Origin: Hemerocallis citrina
Taxonomy: Eukaryota > Streptophyta > Magnoliopsida > Asparagales > Asphodelaceae
DNA length: 64,000 nt
Direction of reading: 5' to 3'
Assembly: GCA_017893485.1 (NCBI GenBank)
Contig: CM030358.1
Span: 252,257,228-252,321,227 of the forward strand
Position numbers and translations under genes: made by a program. The notes below the pieces were generated by a model. It was not told the origin of the DNA, searched no databases, and saw only the letters and a list, made by a program, of their open reading frames with translations. Below, in pieces: positions 22,101 through 33,016 of this stretch (positions are counted from its first letter, which is position 1; each line of letters starts with the position of its first letter).

Positions 22101-25100
22101 ATGCATACTGGAGTGCGCATCAACGACAAGAGGGGAGGGGCTATAGTCATCATCGCCGTGAAAAGGAGCTTTACAGGGGGTGGGCCCAGAGAGGGGGTCC
22201 TCCTACTGGCCACGACGGGCGTAAGAAACTCCCCCCCCCCCCCCCCAGGCCAGCATCACCCCCACAGAGTGGGACACAACCAGAGGGGTTACGACTACAA
22301 ACAACGTCGTCAATACCAACCTCAAATCCATAACAACTTTCAGTACAAACAAAAGAGAACAGAAGCATACATCAAAAATTCAGATTCTACCCACCACCAC
22401 AAACACCACACTTCATACCAGAAACCTCGACAAACCTCCTCGACCAATGTCCATCACCACAACCATCACGCTCCTCCTCCACCTCCGAGAGACCCTAACC
22501 CTGCACTTAAATCCTGCGTTGAGTGGGCCCATGAGGGGGATCCGCAAGACAGGATTATAGTGGAGGATGAATCCATTGAAGGTGAGGAACAATGGGTGCA
22601 AGTTATCGGAAAAAGAAACAAGAGACAGAGTAATTCCCTCACCCCTCAACTTGAACACAAAAAGAAACAAAGGAAATGGAAGCATAAGCCGGTACCATGT
22701 TTCAACTGTGGAGACTTGGGCCATTATAGGAAGGAGTGCACCAAAGAAGTTCGATGTCTCAAATGTATGAAATGGGGTCACCTTTCGTATGTGTGTACTA
22801 ATGTGGTAGAGAGTAACAATGACGACGATCTCCCAGTGAGCCGTGGCAGGTCTTTTGATAACCCGACCTTTATTCGGCTTGCAAAGAGCTTAGACACTAT
22901 AAAAACGAAGAGAAATGGCTTCGTCAATGGTGTCCAATTGCCAGAGTAAAGACAAGGAGCCCATCGGAGACGCACCTCCTCCAAGCTCTTAACACAAGGT
23001 GGCCAATGAGGGCCCACAGAGACTGGGTGGCAAAAAAAATGTGTCACTTACAGTTCCTTGTATCATTCCCATCGCCGGAGAAGGTAGTCGAACTGACTGG
23101 CATGGGAATAGTCGACTTTGGCCACTTCAGTTTGGAATTTTTTGCTTGGTCACCTAGCTTCGGAGCGGAGCTCCCACAAGGCGACAGATACTGGATTTGG
23201 ATCCACAATGTGCCTCTTCACTTTTGAAAGAGGGAGGCACTCCAAGAGATAGTTGTCGACTTCGGCTCCATCGAAGAGATTGACGAAAAGACAGTGCGTC
23301 GATCGGAGATTGTGTCGACGAGGATTCTCATTAGGAGTGTTGATATATCGTTGATGCCACAGTTTGCCAAGGTATTCTCCTTCAAAGAGTCGTACCTGGT
23401 ACGGTTCATGCTCGACAAGCGAGCGGAGCCAGAGATAGAGCACTTGGCCATCACTTCCCCCACTCCTTCATCGGCGCTCAGAGACAACCATTCATACAAG
23501 CATGTGGTTTCGCCACAATGGGATCTGACCATAGATGGGGCCCATGAAGTGGAAAGGGCACACCGGGAGCTCATCAGAGTGGCGAGAGGGAAGGAGCAAA
23601 GCCATAACACACGGTGGAGGGATCAGATCCAGGGAGAGTGTCTTCGATTAAAGGTGGTCGAGATCGAGGCTTGACCATCAAATCCAACAACCCAGAACCA
23701 ACAGACCCAACAAATCCAACAGATCCAACGGTGGATCTACTAAAAATTTCAGATTTTGGTAGTAAAGTCGCTCAAGAAAGGGCTCTTCGAAAGGAGGGGC
23801 AAAAGAAAGCTCAAAGTGGCAGTCAACACCTCGGAGTTGGTGGTTGGAAGCCACCAGAGGAGCAGAGAGTGGACGCAGACTGTGCAAAAGGAAAAAAGGG
23901 CAAAAGTACCTTGGAAATCGACATGCAAGACATGCAGAGTCGAAATCCAAAAGGGCAAGAGTTGGTGGCTTTGGGTCGAGAGTCGATAGGGGAGACTACC
24001 AATTTAGGGAAGAAGACGAGCAAAGGAAGGAGCTTTGACAGAGAATCTGCCTAAATTGAGAGGGGCACAAAGGTAGGGGCTGAACCTCAAGAAAAGGGGA
24101 AAGCTCAAAGAGAAAAGGGAGTTGGTAACTGCAGCGAAGAGGAAAGCTCAAAGAGGAAAGCTCTGAAGGGAAAGGGAGTTGGTTTCTACAACGAAGAGAA
24201 AATGAAAGAAACTGCTTCGTTTGTAACGCTCAAAACATCGATACCCACCCCAAACGCTCCGAGTGCAACGCCCTCCACTCAGATCGAGCCACATGGCGAA
24301 GGCGACAGTTTCGACGCCCTCCTGCACAGGCCACATGCCCCACTACCGCATGCGGCAGGCACAGAACACGACAAGGGGGTTCTGCTTACTCGCGAAGGAG
24401 AATTAGGCTTATGTGAGACTCGAAGAGTAAATGAGTGTATATGGGGGGAGTTTTATAAGAGTGTTAATGGGCCCAAAGAGGGGCCCAAGACGCACTTTAT
24501 TGTAGTCGGGCCAAATGAAGCAACGGATCTGCGCAATGAGCAATGGCTTTCGACGAGTAGTAGACCTATTAAGGGGTCTGTTACGGGAAACCCCATAATT
24601 CAGGTAGAAACGGCAACAAGTTATGGGCTCATCGAAGGGTCCGATACAGGAGAGCCTACTATGCAGTTGGCAAACCATTGTGATGAAGACGATCGTGAAG
24701 ACAGGCTGAATCTTGAAGATGACTTTGTCTACTCTGAGGGGGAGTCTGTGGAGTCAAAGAATTATGATTTCAATGTAGATTTTCGCGCTGCTTCCCCTGT
24801 GTTTGTTCCTTCCACCTACCCATCTTCCCAGTAGGACACAGGTTTCAAAGTTCAGAAAGTAGCGAAGAGGACTAATGAGGAGTCCCTACATGATTATCTA
24901 GAGATCGTGGCGGCTGCTAAATCCGCTAAGACTGGCGACGGAAGTACGCGTTCCTTCTTAGCATCTATTTTTAATTTCATGACTGCTAATGAAATTTTTA
25001 GTCTAGCCAATACTTGCAGTCTTGTGGCAGGCAATACCGATCGGAACGCGTTTCTCCTGAATAAAATTAGGGGGTGGGAAACCGATAGGGTTAACCTTAA

Positions 25101-25152
25101 TTTGAACTCGAAGCCCAAAACGAGTCACGACCCATCCCCTATCCGTAGTTAA
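22101..25152 (+). pseudogene. LINE ORF1 (nucleic-acid-binding protein), broken
   Basis: Four reading segments. 22101-22949 has a His/Pro-rich region and two CX2CX4HX4C knuckles (CFNCGDLGHYRKEC, CLKCMKWGHLSYVC) at residues about 200-230. 23006-23674 contains a segment (FLVSFPSPEKVVELTGMG) of the type found in plant DUF4283-like ORF1 proteins and is interrupted by one TGA at 23225. 23614-24834 is low-complexity and acidic, with a TAA near 24053. 24835-25152 continues in the same frame after a single TAG. The final stop at 25150-25152 overlaps the ORF2 start. The true start may lie upstream of 22101, since the frame there stays open in a Pro-rich stretch with long C runs. ORF1 proteins coat LINE RNA. 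Confidence 0.75.
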
Positions 25153-27017
25153 TGGAGGCCCTATTCTGGAACGTTAGAGGCCTCGGTAAGGGGGCAAGCG
25201 AGAAATGGTTAAGGAAGTCATAGACAGGTCAAAGGCTAACATTGTGGGTCTCCAAGAGACCAAACTCTCACACATGTCTAGACTTAGTAGATTGGGAGGA
25301 AATCGAGTCTCCGAATAGAGAATGTCCCCATCTGTTGGGGCGTCTGGGGGCATCGCTCTAGGTTTTAACCACGACTCCTTTTGTTGTCTAGACGAGCTCC
25401 ACGGGCAATTTTCTCTGTCGGTATTGCTCCAGCGAAAATCCGACCAGTGGACTCAATCGATTACGGTAGTCTATGGACCGCATAATTCTGCCGCTAGAAT
25501 GGCCTTCTGGACAGAACATAGAGCGGTCAAAGCACACTGGCCACACCCTTGGGTGGTGGGGGCATTTTTAACATCACTAGATTCGCCTCAGAACACAGAG
25601 GCAGAGAATCCAGTGACTCCGACAGGGAAGCGTTTAATGAGGTTATCACGGAACTAGAACTGGTTGATATCCTCATCTCTGATAGGCTTTTCACCTGGTC
25701 AAACATGCAAGCGGTGCCCATTCTAGTGAAGTTAGATAGGATCTTGGTCTCCACGGAATGGGAGACCAAATTCCCTTTGTCTTCGGCTAAATCACTCCCT
25801 AAACCAACCTCAGATCATGTGCCTATTTTCTTATCTCTTGGGGAGGAACAACCCAAAAAACCCTCAAAGTTTCGGTTTGAGAAAGAATGGTTAGAAATCC
25901 AAGACTTCCACCACATGGTCAACGAGAGTTGGTCTCGCCCGACCACGGGCAGTGAGGCGACCGCAGTATGGTGTGAAAAAATTAGAAGACTCAGAGGCAA
26001 GCTCAGGAAATGGAACCAGATCAGATTTGCACTGATTTGGAGAGCGAAGGAATCCCTTCTTGAAGGCATTGAGGAATTGGAGAAGACTGAAGAAACTAGG
26101 GACCTACTATAGGAAGAGCGGAATCGATTGCTCCAATTAAAATAGGAAATTGAGCAGCTCTACAAGATTAAGGAAATTAAATGGCAACAATGATCCAGAA
26201 TGTCGTGGCTCAAAGAGGGAGACACGAACACAGCATTCTTCCACCGAGTTGCCAGTGCCCGGCGTAGATCTAACCTCATTCACTCGATCCACTCGGATTC
26301 CGGAATGATACAAGGCGACGATGATATTAAATTGGCTTTCAAGCACCATTTTGGGCTCAAAGCAGACGTGAGAGTCCCTCTCCAACACGATTTCTGGCAA
26401 GACCAGACTGGCAACCCCGATCCTAGGCTGCAGTCCCTCGAAACACCCTTCACCGAGAAGGATGTCTGGGAGGCTGTCCAACAACTTGGAAAAGATAAAT
26501 CTCCAGGTCCATATGGTTTTCCGATACTATTCTATCAGATATTCTGGGAGGAGACCAAAGGTGACTTACTGAAGGTGTTCGTAGACTTCTACGAGCATAA
26601 ACTCAAATTAGGGAGATTCAATTCTGCGGAGGTAGTTTTGATTCCGAAGAAAGAGGACTCCCGATGCGTTGGAGACTTTCGCCCTATAAGTCTACTAAAC
26701 TGCTCTGTAAATATCATTACCAAGACTCTTGCTAACAGACTGGGAAAAGTAATGGATGGCCTCATTAGTCAAGACCAGACGGGATTCATCAAAGGACAAT
26801 GTATTCAGGACAGTATAGCAACGGCTGAGGAAACTATCCATCAATGTCACATATCAAATTCTAAGAGCTACCTCCTGAAGCTAGATTTCGAGAAAGTCTA
26901 TGACTCCGTTGGATGGGACTGTTTGTTGGAAGCGCTTGCTAGAAGAGGTTTTGGGGTGAAATGGATCAGATGGATCCACACGTCTTACCACTAGCAGAAC
27001 GTCTATTTTGGTAAATG
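25152..27017 (+). pseudogene. LINE ORF2 (endonuclease and partial reverse transcriptase), broken
   Basis: Starts MEALFWNVRGLGK, the usual first block of the APE-type endonuclease. VGLQETKL (catalytic Glu) and SDHVPIF (C-terminal Asp-His block) are visible. The GDFN block near 25557 is damaged. The linker motif MSWLKEGDTNTAFFHRVAS is at 26200. The reverse transcriptase has GKDKSPGPYGF (usual Asp replaced by Tyr), RPISLLN, and LLKLDFEKVYDSVGW with the first catalytic Asp. The frame breaks off before the catalytic Y/F-x-D-D block. Stops and frameshifts occur around 25220-25320, 25550 and 26110-26190. In a live element this protein nicks the target DNA and reverse-transcribes the LINE RNA. Confidence 0.85.
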
Positions 27018-27073
27018 GTGTGTATTGATCATGCTAAAGCCTGAACAAGGTCCGACGCATAATTCCCAACCAT

Positions 27074-27085
27074 TGTTATCAGAGC
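27074..27085 (+). other. Primer binding site of the copia element
   Basis: TGTTATCAGAGC, one base different from the iMet-type site TGGTATCAGAGC, two bases after the LTR remnant. Many plant copia elements carry this form. Confidence 0.82.
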
Positions 27086-27138
27086 ATCAGGTAAGAAATC
27101 TTCTGCAGTTAAGGATTTGTTCGAGTTCCTCAGAGAAG

Positions 27139-28450
27139 ATGGCAGAGCAGAGCACGAAGATCAAGCAGTTTGACGATAAGTTCAACTTTAATCTCTGGAA
27201 GGTGAACATGTATGACACATTGGTTCAAAATAATTAGCATATTGCCTAGAAGAAGATAAAGGGAAACCGATCGACATGAAGCACGAGAAGTAGGATCAGA
27301 TTTATTTGAAAGCCTTGAGTTTAATTCGGCTGCAATTAGCGAACGAAGTCAAGTGTGAATTCCTTGATAAGACAAGTGCGGCGAGTCTATGGGCGAGACT
27401 CAAAACTGACTACTCGGGATCGTCTTTGTTTAATCGAATGTAATGAAAGAGAAAGCTTTTTCCTTTCTCAATGAAGGAAGGTATATATCTTCAAGATCCT
27501 ATTGTGGTGTACAGTAAGGTAATATCTAAACTGAAGGCAATAAACACAAATAATTTATGCGAGAAAGATACATCTTTCAGCTTTATATATTCACTACCAG
27601 TTTTATATCATTACTTGATAACTACCATGTTACACAGAAAATCTGCCAATGATACACTTACAGTAGCCAGGGTGATCAAGGGTTTGAAGGAAGATGAACT
27701 TAGGAAGGATACTCATAAAGTGGGTGTATTCTATAAGTTGTTTGGTGGTGGATGGTGAGACTTCAATTGAAAGGGATAGGGCACATACGGGTAAGAAACG
27801 TTACCACCATTGTGGAGGGGTTGGGCATTATACGACGCACCATCGCAAGTGGTTGAATCTGAGGGGTGCACACGTTGTCAGTACCCCTTAATCATTTGAT
27901 AACATCGATTGTCTTTTTGTTTCAAGTTCTTTAGATGTGAATTTGGGCTGGTTTCTTTATTCTTGAAATTCTTATCATATTTGCTCTGAGAGGGAGTTAT
28001 TTTCTACTTATAAGTCTTCAACATGTCGTAGTGTGGGAATGACAATTTGTGAGATTTGTGAAGTAGTAGGTGACAGAATAGTGAGTTGGAGACGCCAAAC
28101 GGTAAGGTGTTCACACTAGAAGAGGTCATGCACATACCTTTGATGAAGCAAAATCTGATATCCTTGGGGACTCTAGATTCTCGGGGTTGCATGTACACAA
28201 CTCGAGGTGGAGTTTTGACAGTTTGGAAGAGTTATCGTAAGGTGATGAAAGGTTAGAGGGGGATTGGGCTGGATCAGCACAACTACTACCAGCTTTTTCA
28301 GAATAGGAAAACTCGGCCGAGTGTTTGGAAGCTCATTGTTCCTAAAGCATTATCTAGTATGCCTATGTTCGAACATCGTTGGAAGGTGGAGTTCGCGCGG
28401 AGGCTGACACCTTCATGTTCAAACATAACAGGGTCTACCCTTGAAGGGGG
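27139..28450 (+). pseudogene. Copia gag and pre-integrase remnant
   Basis: Opens MAEQSTKIKQFDDKFNFNLW, the usual copia gag start (x-F-D-G-x-N-F-x-x-W-K). A UBN2-like region follows in pieces (VARVIKGLKEDELRKD at 27675-27720), then a worn zinc knuckle near 27800-27850. Past 28080 the frames recall the end of protease and the pre-integrase segment (MHIPLMKQNLISLGTLDSRG). Many stops. Nothing of integrase core or reverse transcriptase remains. Confidence 0.75.
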
Positions 28451-28584
28451 TAAATGATTGGAGAAAAATATGTGGAGGTAGATTCAACTAGCAGAAGAAG
28501 ACATTGAACCAAGTTGTTTATAAGAGGAGATGAAAAAGGCCTAGAAGGGTTTAATCACACAGGTGGGGATTCATGAGCAACCAA

Positions 28585-28598
28585 TCCAAGGTGGAGAT
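28585..28598 (+). other. Polypurine tract of the copia element
   Basis: CCAAGGTGGAGAT immediately before TGTTGGATTT, the classic copia purine tract and LTR start. Confidence 0.85.
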
Positions 28599-29275
28599 TG
28601 TTGGATTTATTTGTCTTGTATACTAATCCAATGAGAAGAGAAGGCGGTGTTGCGATGAGGATGTATCAAGGCGATTGGAAGCGTTTAGAAGCAAGCAGCA
28701 ATAGGGACTGGCAGCAAGACAGTAGACTGAAGTGCTCTCTGGATTGGCAGTGGTTAATTGCGGACGACTGCACACTTGGGTAGTCGACCTCATTGCGGCT
28801 GAGGGCAGTATCGGGTATTGGGTATTATGGATCTGATTGAAGCCTGACTTGTTCTCCAGGTTTGATCGTATGGCTCTCATTGTATGGTTATCTTTTCAAG
28901 AAAAGTCAGATTGTTATTATATCAAGTATAGCAAGCTAGGTTTTCTTTGAATCTCTATAAAATTAATGTAACGGTTCAAAGAACGATATGATTTTATTGA
29001 GTGCCGAAAAGAAAAAGAGAGTAATTCATCTGAGAAGTGAGTGAATTCTCCATTGTAACAAAAATTATTTCCAGTTATGCTTAAGAGATGGTCGTGGTAA
29101 GAATTGTAACTTTTGTATCTTCTCTAGTTGAATAATATCTCGGTTTTTCTCCCTCAAATTAGGGCTTGCCCGAACCGGGACAAATACTGTGTGCTTGGTA
29201 TGATGTACTATTTGTTTGATTGTATGTACTGATCGTATCGAAGACTCAACAAGATCCGGCTCAAAATTTCTAACA
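28599..29275 (+). repeat. 3' LTR of the copia element
   Basis: 677 bp, from TGTTGGATTT to TTTCTAACA. The right end is fixed by alignment with the remnant before the primer site. It contains CTCGGTTTTTCTCCC near 29140-29155, a sequence common near the R/U5 region of copia LTRs. 29276-29472 holds nothing recognisable beyond the likely 3' end of the neighbouring gene. Confidence 0.82.
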
Positions 29276-29472
29276 AAGGCAAGAAGAACACATTCTTCAC
29301 TAGTGATAAATATATCTCATTTAACCAATGGCCCAGCCAATTATTCAAAGAAACAAAAACACAATCAGAAAAATGGCACCATCTTTTATAAGATGTCATC
29401 GAACAAATGTTTGTTCGAATGTTTTTTTATTTTTTAAAGACACGTGTTTGATTGGTTGACAATCCGAAACTC

Positions 29473-31250
29473 CTAAGCTGCAGCTTTGGGTATGACCACC
29501 TCTGTTTCTGCCTTTTCTCCACCATTAGTAGTAATCGGAACAACGCTGCATTCAATTATACTGGAAGTCCATTCAGAGAGTTGCTGCACTGCTGCCTCGT
29601 CTGCGAAAAAGAAATAATATTTTCAGTTCGAATTCTAAATTACCGTTGGTTATGTAGCGACCAGTTAACCAATGAACGAAACTCCTCGTTACCATATTCC
29701 GATATTCCACACACAGAAAAAAGAAGGAAAAAAAAAAAAGTAAGGTAATTGTTTTGTAGCCACCAACCTAGCCGGGGTACTGTATGCCCTTGTGGGTGCC
29801 TTATAATCAATGGACTCTCAAAGGCAGCTGCTAGATCCTCTGAGGGCAGCTTCAACCAGTCCTTATCGCCAATGAAATGCACAGACTTCACTTTGATCGG
29901 GTCTTTGTAGGCAATGTCACAAATGATTGGATCTCTGAACTTGGAACCGGATACTGAAACAAAGAACTTGATTGGTGGATGATTCTTCAGTATCTTCCCC
30001 TGGAATAGGATTTAAAGATTTGTCAAATTAACAAGAATTGCAAAAGAAACAGCACTCAAAAGATTTATTTGAGGCTAAGTCTAGATCAATTTTTCTTTAA
30101 GGAAATGTCTACTTACATGTAAAAAAAAAAGGGGGAAATTATTTACCAGAAAAAGTGTTATTATTCTATTTTTAAAAAGAAAAAAAATCGAAGTAATCAT
30201 TGAAGATATTATTTTCTGCCAAGTTTTCCTAACTCTTCAAGTGAAAATATATATATCATGGAGTTTCAGAATTCCTACAAGAAAACATGTCATACCTGAG
30301 CCTGGTAACCAATCAGAAGGCCTGAAACTGTTGCTCCCTATCCAAAAATTAAAAGACACATTGTAATGATAATCAAAGAATTTGGTCAAGAAAGAAAATC
30401 ATAATCAAAGAAATTGATCAAATTTATATGGCTTTAATCTTTTACCTGAGAAAATCCGAGTAGTCCATCAAAAGGGCCTTTCTCTGTCATGTAATCATTC
30501 AGGAATGAGAGGCACTCCTCTAGATTGGTATACTCCGTGAATTCCTGATTCCAGAGGATTTTGAAATATATTTATAGTCGAATTTGCTCTAAATATTGAT
30601 TTTCTTTTCTTGGAAAATAAATTAAAACGCATTGTGTGAAGCATAAAACGGAATAATTATTTCAAGCAGTCAGTCTTCATTCAAGAATTATAACTTATTC
30701 TTGAATTTGCTAGGACCAAAAGAGTATGAAATCTTTGAAGCACTGCTTCACAGACAAACCTATATCGAAATCTAGAATCAATTTGAACATATATTTTAAC
30801 ACCATACTACCTATTTTAATGTACCATTCTAGAACTTTAGTACCTTGTTAAACTGGAACCACTCAAAGTAGGGTGGTGGGAAAATTCCTTCGATATCCGA
30901 CTTGCCTCCTGCCGGAAAAATCCCATCAGGAAATTCCTGCAGGTTCATTATAAACAAAGTTAACAGGGGCAATATATATCAAATCTCACCACTTGTAGTT
31001 ATGCAGAATCCACATAGCCGTATGGCTAAAAGAGTTCATGGATTGACGCATACATTGCAAAGTGCCCATATGTCTCTTGGTAAAAACAGAGAGAAGAGAA
31101 GTTAAAAAGTACCAAATGGAAATGCTGAAAGATGGAAGGATCCCACTTGTTGATTTGTTTCTGCAAGAAGCTACCACTGGTTCTGAATCCATGAAGACAC
31201 AACACCTTCATCTTCTTAGTCTTCGTCTGCTCATTCATCTCTAGTGTCAT
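29473..31250 (-). CDS. FSH1-family serine hydrolase, six exons, apparently intact
   Basis: An alpha/beta-hydrolase of the FSH1 (PF03959) family, 243 residues. Exons in coding order: 31250-31113, 30936-30844, 30544-30446, 30337-30296, 29999-29768, 29600-29473. All introns are GT-AG, no stops intervene, and the first four junctions are phase 0. Exon 1 carries MKVLCLHGFRTSGSFLQKQI, the family's opening block. The nucleophile elbow GFSQG is split by the exon 3/4 junction. The Asp block is FIGDKDWLKLPSE and the His block HPQGHTVPRL, giving a plausible Ser-Asp-His triad. There is no signal peptide, so a cytosolic enzyme is likely. Substrate is unknown: plant relatives are annotated as serine hydrolases or esterases. 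Another methionine (residue 5) could also serve as start. This is the only intact host gene I recognise. A MITE lies about 150 bp upstream. Confidence 0.92.
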
Positions 31251-31396
31251 GTGTGAGAATGAGAAAAAACAGGGGCGAGAGGAAATATCCTACTAAAAAA
31301 GTCTAAAGAGTATTATGACTTATGAGAGGACGAAGATGGGTGGTAGTTGCTAACTAACTAATACTCGTGCTTCAGCTACCACTGAATATTAATTAA

Positions 31397-31406
31397 TTTA
31401 TATATA
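31397..31406 (-). promoter_or_regulatory. TATA-like box upstream of the serine hydrolase gene
   Basis: The minus strand reads TATATATAAA about 147-156 bp before the start codon and overlaps the outer edge of the MITE. No better TATA-like sequence lies between it and the ATG. This would give a 5' leader of about 110-120 bp. Inferred only from sequence. Confidence 0.4.
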
Positions 31407-31864
31407 GAGAGAGAGATAGTACCCTTCCGTTGTGCACTAGCCCTCCGTATGCACTACGAGTACACTCAACCTTCCCGTCTTCATATTGACGATCCGAACC
31501 GTTCACATTAATCTACACATCTAAATTAGTCGTGTAGATCAATGTGAAAGGTTCAGATCGTCAATACGAAGGCGGGAAGGTCGAGTGCGTGCACTAGCCC
31601 TCCGTATGCACTACGAGTGCACTCGACCTTGCCCTCCGTATGCACTACGAGTGCACTCGACCTTCCCGCCTTCATATTGACGATCCGAACCGTTCACATT
31701 AATCTACACATCTAAATTAATCGTGTAGATCAATGTGAATGGTAGATCAATGTGAATGGTTTGGATCGTCAATACGAAGGCGGGAAGGTCGAGTGCACAC
31801 AAGTGCATATGGAGGACTAGTGCACAACCGAAGGGACTCTCTCTCTCTCTATATATATATATAT
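31399..31864. mobile_element. Hairpin MITE with two internal stem-loops
   Basis: The ends are inverted: AGTACCCTTCCGTTGTGCAC on the left against the complement of GTGCACAACCGAAGGGACT on the right, extended outward by (TA)n(GA)n on one side and (CT)n(AT)n on the other. Inside are two foldback segments, near 31480-31570 and 31670-31785, each with a stem built from 'attgacgatccgaaccgttcacatt' broken by mismatches. The block 'CCTCCGTATGCACTACGAG' occurs three times. It has no coding capacity. The family is not recognised. The simple-repeat termini suggest TA insertion. Confidence 0.8.
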
Positions 31865-33016
31865 TATCCTTGTATTTATTTGATTCTACGGGTATAATTT
31901 ATTTATTTATCTGGATCTGCTCGTCTTTGTGTTGACTGAAAGATGGGGAGGCACAAAGTCTCAACCTAGCTTAATTAAAGGAAGATGGCTAGTTTTTGCT
32001 GGAACCAGTAGTTGAGATTTGGTCACTCACTCACAGTCACAACTGTGTTGTGGTCATTTTTGAACGAGGAAAAAAAATATATAAGAGAGTTGATTGTGCC
32101 AACCTAGTGTAATAACTGAATCTTATTCCCCACATGACATGAACATACTACCGAAAGGTCCGAAACTTGTTCTCGGTCTCAGCTATATGCCATTTCATGA
32201 CAACTAGGTTACGCAGTATTAAAACCAAATGATTTAGATACTATTATAAAATTAACAAACCCCGAATATTTGGGTTTTTTCTTATATAAAAATCAGTTCC
32301 GAAACCCTTCCTACTAATATTATTTTCTTCTCCTCTTCACTCCTCATTCACTGTCCCTCTCTCAAAGTCAATCAAAGATGCTGATCCTCAAACGCATACC
32401 ACCGCAATTTTGTCATTGATGCCTGTAATAACTAGCACTGTCACATTTATCCGATACCCGGACCCGGACCCGGACCCGGACCCGGCATTAGACCGGAACT
32501 GACCCGATTTATCTGGATCTGGGTCCGGATCCTAAAATATGACCCGTTGCACTTTTAGGTTCGGATCCGGGTCCACTCAAAATAAAACCGATCCGTACCC
32601 ACACCCGGACCTGTTAAAAAATACTCCCAAACATATAGACCTGTTAAAAAATACTCTCAAACATATAGAATTTGAATAATAGGATTATAGAAATATACAT
32701 ATAACAGTAATTGTTGAAGATAGATATGTAAATATAATATTAATTCATGTACTTAAGTGCAAAAATTGTTAAAATCGTAGGGTATCGGGTATAAAAATAC
32801 TTAACTGCAAATATTTATTCTCTACTACCTGGATCCGACGGACAATTTTTTTTAAATAGGACCCAGATCCGGATCCGATTCTTGCAAGTCCGAGTCTGGA
32901 CTCAATTTTTAGACTCGTGAGGTACCGGATCTGATCTGGATAGTGAAGGATCCGACCCTGATAGGACCAGACACTAGATACCAGCTCTAGTAATAGCCTA
33001 GCTTTTGGTTTGTTTC
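31865..33016. other. Intergenic stretch with a CCCGGA run, no gene
   Basis: I see no coding frame with family signal. At about 32456-32486 a 'acccgg' hexamer repeats five times. The surrounding 32440-32990 has more GGATCCG and CCCGG motifs in both orientations, as in subterminal regions of hAT-like elements such as the one at 56.4-58.8 kb. A non-autonomous hAT relative is possible but no terminal repeats are clear. Confidence 0.4.

Larger units (their letters stand above)
21700..27017 (+). mobile_element. L1-type LINE, 3'-truncated and fused to a copia element
   Basis: Contains ORF1 (zinc knuckles and an upstream-type domain) and ORF2 (endonuclease, then reverse transcriptase up to the first catalytic Asp block) on the plus strand. 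The 5' end near 21700 is approximate. The 3' part of the reverse transcriptase, the zinc-ribbon, the UTR and the poly(A) are missing. At 27017/27018 the sequence changes abruptly to the end of a copia LTR. Several stops and frameshifts are present, so it is dead. Confidence 0.85.
27018..29275 (+). mobile_element. Ty1/copia element, 5' LTR almost gone and most of pol deleted
   Basis: Order: 55-bp remnant of the 5' LTR, primer site, gag, a short stretch around protease, purine tract, full 3' LTR. The remnant at 27018-27072 aligns with the end of the 3' LTR (AAGCCTGAACAAGGTCCGAC versus AAGACTCAACAAGATCCGGC), which proves the LTR end. Integrase and reverse transcriptase are missing between about 28450 and 28580. 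The left edge abuts truncated LINE sequence. Confidence 0.85.

Noticed and set aside
22171..22781. Minus-strand frames opposite LINE ORF1
   Set aside because: They are shadows of the zinc-knuckle frame and of C-rich tracts; no family signal.
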